64,000 nt of DNA, taken from Patiria pectinifera (Eukaryota > Echinodermata > Asteroidea > Valvatida > Asterinidae). Made by a program: the position numbers and the translations under genes. Within the stretch, counting starts at the first letter, position 1. Every line of letters starts with the position of its first letter. Location: positions 34,226,392-34,290,391 of the forward strand of contig CM057142.1 of assembly GCA_029964075.1 (NCBI GenBank). The letters run 5' to 3'. This document shows, piece after piece, positions 57,034 through 64,000 of the stretch. Under the pieces are notes generated by a model, which had not been told where the DNA came from, did not search any database, and was given only the letters and a program-made list of their open reading frames with translations.

Positions 57034-57585
57034 CAGGGGCTGCGGAAGAACGCTTTTCAAACTGGGGGGGGGGGGCATCAAAAAGGGGCACTTGCTTAGA
57101 AAAAAGGGGCACTTTCCATCAGTGTGAAAGTGGAGGAAAAGAATAAGGTCCCGTTCATTTCGCTATATACCTACATGACGAGGAACAAATTATAAATACG
57201 TTTTCCATCTTGCTCTTTGTGTTTCTTTTACCTATACACGTAGTTATGTAGCAAGACCATTTTTTTTAATCTCGCGATCGAGAGGGGCACTGTTGCTTTT
57301 GATGGCCAGTCAGTGACAATTTTATTCGCGTGAAGAGCACTATTATTTTTAGGGGCTAATATTTCCATCTCGAGAGGGGCACAGTTTTATTATTGCGAGA
57401 GGGGTACTTCTGTTTTTGAGGGGCAGTTTTGCATTACAAGAGAGGAGTCAATTTTATTTGTAGCGCGATCATATGTTTTCACATGTGTGCGTTTGAGGGG
57501 CAGTTTTGTATTCATCTTGAGGGGGCACATTTATAACTGTGAGAGGGGCACTTTTGTTGGCCTGGGAAAATCTGGGGGCAAGTGC
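57034..57585. mobile_element. hAT MITE, right end deleted
   Basis: Orthologous to 21,899-22,477: the left GCTCACAC (57,026-57,033) and CAGGGGCTGCGGAA are present, but the right inverted repeat and part of the second GCTCACAC are lost in a short deletion near 57,580. The insertion therefore predates the segmental duplication. Confidence 0.85.
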
Positions 57586-58110
57586 TTTCACACTTTCCAT
57601 CTATAACGGCCATAAACTGAAACCGAACCCTTTCATTTTTCTTCTCGCACTTTATTTGAAACCCTTGGGTTTGAGTGTGATCTAGCAGGCTGCTAAGGAA
57701 AATAATTAAAAGTGTTTGATGCTTTGCTCATCATGAGAAGCATGTGGATGCAAGCATTGCAAGGAAGTCCAAGGCAAGTCTCGCTTACCGGTCAGCCTGC
57801 TAAGAGTACTGGCTGACTAAGGGCCGTCATGAGAGAAAGACAAGATATCACCGGCGTGTGGTCGCTGATGAAGGCCGGAAGTCTTCAATGCAGTTTTCGT
57901 TCGGATGCAACAATGCCTATATACGGCACATCACTAGCGTAGCGCGGGGTTGTCTCAGTGGCACACCCTGGATGGGAGAAAGGATGTTCGAAAAGAAGTT
58001 GGAAGGGAACAATTCGTTCACAAGCCAAACCACAAGTTAGATCAATCACAAGATTCGAATCACAAGTCGGGACAAAAATAACAGAGGTTGAACAATAATA
58101 CAAAGGACTG
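57586..58110. other. Non-coding part of segment C2
   Basis: Collinear with 22,486-22,990. No gene supported. Confidence 0.6.
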
Positions 58111-59856
58111 TCATTGTCTCAGTTCATTTGAATACTTGAACCTTGACGTGAGACTGGATTGACTTGTGATTGACTTTTGATGACTTGTGGTGAATTGTGA
58201 CTGGCTCCATTACAACCCTAATGAGACGGCATGACTGCATTTATGACGTGATAAACCTTCCTTATGCGCTGTCTCCGTTGCGTGTCTCAAAGGCAGCGCC
58301 GTAGCTACCGGGGGGGGGGGGGCGCACGCCCCCATACAAAATCGTCGCCCCCAGTCGCCCCGAGTCGCCCCCACTGGATATTTGCCAATCAAAAAAATCA
58401 CAGTCCTATAAGTTACTATGTGAGCGTGTCACAAGCTGAAGTGGCTTTTGGCACGCTTCATGTTTATTTTTCAAGAAAACCTTGTATACGCCGATTGGCT
58501 GTTTAGTATAACGTCCCGTGGAAATCGAATAGCTTCATCTATTAGTCTGACAGTGACCATGATGTCAGTTTTGAACAGCGCCCCAGGATGGGAAAATAGT
58601 GTCCAGCCCCCCCCCCCTCCCACACACACACACACATCGCCGAATTGAAAATTGGGGACCTTTGGGAATTGGGGACCCTATTGTCCTCTATTGTTCAATT
58701 GCAGAAACAAGCTCACACACCCACATAAATTATATATTGTAAATCGAGTTTTTTTTTAATTTTTCCTTAACCCTTTTCATTTGTTTATTCTTTTTTACAA
58801 CAGCTCGCATTGGTTTTGTACACGTTTTCTAACCGAGAAGTCCTCGATTTGGTTCCTGCCTTCAATTCATCGATAATGCTGCGCGTGTGTGTGTCCTCGA
58901 TTGACACCATAAACAAACGCACACATGTAGCCTGTGTACGTGTTTACATACTCATATTTGCCTGCAATCGGGAACCCCTATTGTCCCTCTCTTGTTTGTA
59001 CTATAAGTTTTTAGGAAGATCTCCCATATGTTTTGTAAACGATCGTCAAATTGGGGACCTTCGGGAATGGGGACCCTATTGTCCTCTACTGTTTAATACT
59101 ACTACTGATAATAAACTGTGTACGATCAATGCTACAACTTTCTAGAGTATCTTTTCTTTGTGTACAAAACATTGTTTGAACTACCGTAACGGGCATAGTT
59201 GACACTTGTTGTTACTGAAATGTGCACGATCAATACTACATGTATGTGTTCAAAGCATTGATTTGAACTACGGGCCAGTTAAAGTATACCCAGTAACCCG
59301 AGTCCCCTAACCCTTGGCGACAGGTCGGTGAATCCTCTACAACTTTCCCCAAAATAACAAACTGAACACAACCCTTCGCAGAACAAGATGAACAACTGAG
59401 CAAACTTTAAACAACAAAAAACAGGGTTAACAAATTAAGTGAAGAATTTGGAAGAATCTGTTAAAATAGAGTTTTGGAAGAACAAGATTAGTCAAATATT
59501 ATAATTAAAATTTGAATGGCACTTGCGGGGTTATATTCACAGGCTATTCCATGAGTGTGTTCTGGGGAAAGGAATTGAAGTCAACCATACCGACAACTAT
59601 TTTATTAGGACGCAACTATTTTCGTCAGTTAATAAAGACATTTTATTCAATTGAACATAATAGTACAGATACTGACTGAAGTATAATCCAAGACCCACTA
59701 AATATTAAATGAATTATAATAATTACTATATTATTCTGCCATTGTTTGTTCTTTAAATCAATCTAATCCACTTAATCTAGTAATACCCGCGGTACTTATG
59801 ATGAATATTTTGCTTTATGTGATTTTTTTTGGTTTTACTTGAAGCAACAATATTGC
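58111..59856. repeat. 1,756-bp recent tandem duplication, left copy
   Basis: Spans the end of C2 and the first ~750 bp of a third A segment (from about 59,105, matching 2,382 onward). It ends at GCAACAATATTGC, followed by a filler of about 10 bp (CCCAGTTTCT). No gene. Confidence 0.9.
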
Positions 59857-59866
59857 CCCAGTTTCT

Positions 59867-61612
59867 TCATTGTCTCAGTTCATTTGAATACTTGAACCTT
59901 GACGTGAGACTGGATTGACTTGTGATTGACTTTTGATGACTTGTGGTGAATTGTGACTGGCTCCATTACAACCCTAATGAGACGGCATGACTGCATTTAT
60001 GACGTGATAAACCTTCCTTATGCGCTGTCTCCGTTGCGTGTCTCAAAGGCAGCGCCGTAGCTACCGGGGGGGGGGGGGCGCACGCCCCCATACAAAATCG
60101 TCGCCCCCAGTCGCCCCGAGTCGCCCCCACTGGATATTTGCCAATCAAAAAAATCACAGTCCTATAAGTTACTATGTGAGCGTGTCACAAGCTGAAGTGG
60201 CTTTTGGCACGCTTCATGTTTATTTTTCAAGAAAACCTTGTATACGCCGATTGGCTGTTTAGTATAACGTCCCGTGGAAATCGAATAGCTTCATCTATTA
60301 GTCTGACAGTGACCATGATGTCAGTTTTGAACAGCGCCCCAGGATGGGAAAATAGTGTCCAGCCCCCCCCCCCTCCCACACACACACACACATCGCCGAA
60401 TTGAAAATTGGGGACCTTTGGGAATTGGGGACCCTATTGTCCTCTATTGTTCAATTGCAGAAACAAGCTCACACACCCACATAAATTATATATTGTAAAT
60501 CGAGTTTTTTTTTAATTGTTCCTTTTCCCTTTTCATTTGTTTATTCTTTTTTTACAACAGCTCGCATTGGTTTTGTACACGTTTTCTAACCGAGAAGTCC
60601 TCGATTTGGTTCCTGCCTTCAATTCATCGATAATGCTGCGCGTGTGTGTGTCCTCGATTGACACCATAAACAAACGCACACATGTAGCCTGTGTACGTGT
60701 TTACATACTCATATTTGCCTGCAATCGGGAACCCCTATTGTCCCTCTCTTGTTTGTACTATAAGTTTTTAGGAAGATCTCCCATATGTTTTGTAAACGAT
60801 CGTCAAATTGGGGACCTTCGGGAATGGGGACCCTATTGTCCTCTACTGTTTAATACTACTACTGATAATAAACTGTGTACGATCAATGCTACAACTTTCT
60901 AGAGTATCTTTTCTTTGTGTACAAAACATTGTTTGAACTACCGTAACGGGCATAGTTGACACTTGTTGTTACTGAAATGTGCACGATCAATACTACATGT
61001 ATGTGTTCAAAGCATTGATTTGAACTACGGGCCAGTTAAAGTATACCCAGTAACCCGAGTCCCCTAACCCTTGGCGACAGGTCGGTGAATCCTCTACAAC
61101 TTTCCCCAAAATAACAAACTGAACACAACCCTTCGCAGAACAAGATGAACAACTGAGCAAACTTTAAACAACAAAAACAGGGTTAACAAATTAAGTGAAG
61201 AATTTGGAAGAATCTGTTAAAATAGAGTTTTGGAAGAACAAGATTAGTCAAATATTATAATTAAAATTTGAATGGCACTTGCGGGGTTATATTCACAGGC
61301 TATTCCATGAGTGTGTTCTGGGGAAAGGAATTGAAGTCAACCATACCGACAACTATTTTATTAGGACGCAACTATTTTCGTCAGTTAATAAAGACATTTT
61401 ATTCAATTGAACATAATAGTACAGATACTGACTGAAGTATAATCCAAGACCCACTAAATATTAAATGAATTATAATAATTACTATATTATTCTGCCATTG
61501 TTTGTTCTTTAAATCAATCTAATCCACTTAATCTAGTAATACCCGCGGTACTTATGATGAATATTTTGCTTTATGTGATTTTTTTTGGTTTTACTTGAAG
61601 CAACAATATTGC
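59867..61612. repeat. 1,756-bp recent tandem duplication, right copy
   Basis: Starts TCATTGTCTCAG, matching 58,111. Only a few differences from the left copy (for example TTCCTTTTCCC for TTCCTTAACCC near 60,520). It continues without a break into the rest of segment A3. Confidence 0.9.
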
Positions 61613-62620
61613 TCATAATCTTGACTAAAACAATTCTTGAGTAGGGTGCGTAACAACTAATCTGTTGAAGTTTAAGCTCAGTGGATACTATACATTTTGG
61701 AAAAAAAACGGAGAAAAAGTATGTAAAATATTACAGTTTCTGTGGGTTCTTTTAAATACATTTAATTGTACATGTAATAATCGGTTTATAATGTTAACAA
61801 AATGACGGTTTAGTAAAGTTTATTCATCCCAAGATCGGAAAATTATTTTAAGCTTTGCTCGTAGTTGATTTTTCTGGTTTTTTGTTTTGTATGGTTTTTT
61901 TTTTCTTAATTTGTTTTATATATATATATTTTTTAGTTTTTAGATATACATTTATAGATTGATATATATATATATATTTTTAGTTTTTAGATATACATTT
62001 ATAGATTGATTTGATGCCTTCAGACGATACCAAACACATTTTTTGAACTACCAAGTTAAAATACCAACTCTTAAACTAAGTTAAAGAACGAATATTTCAG
62101 GCATGGTCCCGGGCGTCCTTTACTTCAGAATGTAGTCTGAAAACTTCCAGCGTCCCCCCCCCCTCTTGGTAAACTCTCAGTTAATGTATGTAAATGTTTT
62201 GACAACTATCATGACAGATTTTCCCACCAATATTTGCCCGAGACTCAGTCCTCTAAACTTATAACAAATTCCCTATTTCCCAAATTCGTGCGACAAAAAA
62301 AAATTGCATATCAATCGTCACCAGTGTATACTGAAGCAAGTTTGCAGAAAACACACAATTGAAAGATGTCTAATTTGAGGGGAACCAAGCAGCCACAGTA
62401 TTGACGTCTCATGACTCTATAACGAATCCCTTGAATCCATGGTGTTCCTGTAAACCTTTACACCAGTGGCGTATTATCTGTGCCAGGGAGTATGGGCAAT
62501 GCGATGACCCAAATCCAAAAATTGCCCGGCCGTGGAAATCGACAAGCGGATTGCTGGACATCTCATTAGACATGGGAGCGCCGTTTATGATACAGATTAT
62601 ACTCACGCGCCTTATAGTCC
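61613..62620. other. Remainder of third A segment (A3), ends before the GPCR
   Basis: Collinear with 3,130-4,185, including the 32-bp direct repeat near 61,930-62,010. Homology ends at ACGCGCCTTA, about 320 bp before the position where the GPCR gene would start on its 3' side. No gene. Confidence 0.75.
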
Positions 62621-64000
62621 AGGCAATATAAGGTTTGACCTCAAACAAATTGCAACAGAATTTTTTTTACCACAGTGCATTTCTTTAAGGTCCCTAAAAT
62701 GACATACTAAAAGTCCAAAAAAATCCAAGTGGTGGAAATATGCCTAATTTGCATAAATCCAAAATTGCCGCATATTTTAGGACTTTCACAATGATTTGGT
62801 CATATATCTCATACTATTAGCTTCTTGAGGAACTTTAAACAACAATTTTAGTCCTTTTACATTGATTTCATCATTATTCTAGTCCTAGGTAAATTTCAAG
62901 ATCTCTATGTTTCCCAAATTTGCCAAATGCGATATAATAATTTGCATAAATGCCGTATATTAATTTGCATAAATTAAAGTTAAAATTATGGCTGTCATGT
63001 GCTGACATCACAATTGAATTTTCCCTAATAACTTCTAGTTCAGTTACATGTATGTATACATAAATATCACACCATACTTTCGGCACGTGCAGTTTCTATT
63101 CGCACAAGTCTTTCTAGCGTTCTTTCGTTTTTGGACGGTTAGTCATGACGGGTCGTCATGACAGCTCGTCATAACGGTCGTCCTGTCCAATCACATTCCT
63201 CGCTGAAACGAAGGGGCGTGATCAATACAATTTTCTCAATCAACTGGCTCCTCTGTACGGTAACCTTTGTCATTCGTAATAAAGACTTTAGAATGCAACA
63301 ACAATGCAACAACAATGCAAATTGAAATCGAATGCAACAACAATGGAAATTGAAAGCCAGCCCATGCAGTTGCTCACTTTGAATGAGATTAGTGCGGGAG
63401 TTTCAAAAGGGGTACGAGGCCATAGGCCCTACATTTATTTACCACGCAATGTTTAAAGTTCTTAAAGAAAAGGAGCAGGAAGAAATCTCTTTCATGCAGG
63501 GACTGTCTTAGGGCTCGTACAAAAACATGATGGATTACAGGGTTCATTTATTGCGAGAATAAATTGGCAAACTTTCATCACTACATGTAGTTTTGAACAC
63601 AGTGCATGTGTTTATATATACTATGTACATGTGGATTCAAACACTAAAATGCCACTTTTGCAATATACCCCATAATCCTTCATTTTTCTGTGCGACTTCA
63701 TCTGTGCCTGCATGGAAGAGGTTTTTTCTCAATTCTTTTCTTTCAGAATTCTAAACATTGCACGATATGTGCCTCCTGCCTACTTAAAGTCATATTTGCT
63801 ATTAATTTAATACGCATTTAACAAAATGGGCGTCTGCAGGGGTGTCACTGGGGGTGGGTTGGGCAAATTTCCCCCGCCCACCCAAAAACAAAATGATCAA
63901 TTGAGAATATTCTAGAGAGAATACAAGGATTTTGGGGGACAATTAATTTGCTTTGCCCCCGCTACAAAAAAAATCCTGGGTGGGCCAAATGAGTGGCAAA
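62621..64000. other. Non-coding right end of window
   Basis: No supported gene. It contains three TAATTTGCATAAAT-like phrases (about 62,745-62,980), GTCATGAC palindromes (63,140-63,170), an imperfect GCAACAACAAT repeat (63,295-63,345), and from about 63,837 CAGGGGTGTCACTGGGGGTG with G/C-runs, which looks like the left end of another hAT-type MITE running out of the window. Confidence 0.5.

Larger units (their letters stand above)
25136..59104. repeat. Segmental duplication unit 2 (A2-B2-C2)
   Basis: Second copy of the A-B-C order described for unit 1. It is longer (about 34 kb against 23 kb) because array B2 is expanded to 21.4 kb and A2 carries a 1,235-bp hAT insertion. The A-to-B spacer is different sequence (30,052-33,576 against 5,666-10,592), so the two junctions with the array were formed or rearranged separately. 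Confidence 0.85.

Overview
The window is eukaryotic repeat-rich DNA, not bacterial. It has single-exon class A GPCR genes with an apparent upstream splice acceptor, a Penelope-like retroelement, several non-autonomous DNA transposons (three sets with hAT-type ends and 8-bp target duplications), long homopolymer runs and very little other coding sequence. The intronless rhodopsin-family GPCR pair and the repeat style suggest a marine invertebrate, probably a deuterostome (echinoderm, hemichordate or cephalochordate). That placement is inference.

Layout. 1-1,933 is the 3' part of a Penelope-like element: reverse transcriptase, GIY-YIG endonuclease, 3' UTR and a decayed hammerhead-ribozyme-like motif. 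From 1,934 the window is a tandem segmental duplication of an A-B-C unit. A carries a GPCR gene (4,501-5,385 and 28,889-29,770, both minus strand, both intact). B is a tandem array of ~215-bp tRNA-related monomers (10,593-19,823 and 33,577-54,963). C carries an unassigned minus-strand ORF (19,788-20,735, intact; 54,928-55,875, broken by a nonsense codon) and a hAT MITE. Unit 1 spans about 1,934-25,135 and unit 2 about 25,136-59,104. A third A begins at 59,105, lies inside a recent 1,756-bp tandem duplication, and stops near 62,620 before reaching its GPCR. Between A and B the two units differ: unit 1 has 5,666-10,592 (MITEs, a fold-back, one candidate exon), while unit 2 has two other tandem repeat families (30,056-33,576).

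The most unusual feature is the pair of B arrays, together over 30 kb and roughly 140 monomers. A typical monomer contains, in order, an E-box (CACGTG), a perfect CRE palindrome (TGACGTCA), a TATA-like stretch, a tRNA-Lys-like head with recognisable RNA polymerase III A and B boxes, a small TGTC-N6-GACA hairpin whose loop varies while the stem is mostly kept, and a T-run that could terminate Pol III. Each monomer therefore has the parts of a complete Pol III unit with external enhancer-like sites, an architecture comparable to vault RNA and EBER genes. In the second array a 3,403-bp higher-order repeat, including a captured 366-bp MITE that itself holds another tRNA-like sequence, is repeated three times plus a partial copy. 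Whether any monomer is transcribed cannot be told from sequence; a selfish or neutral satellite derived from a tRNA SINE is the plain alternative.

Functional links visible here are few. The array edge supplies the last codons, the stop codon and two AATAAA signals to the unassigned ORF in C. A 50-bp core of the array monomer also occurs alone inside a candidate exon 2.2 kb before array 1. The empty and filled sites of a 1,235-bp hAT insertion show that it arrived after the segmental duplication, whereas the hAT MITE in C predates it.
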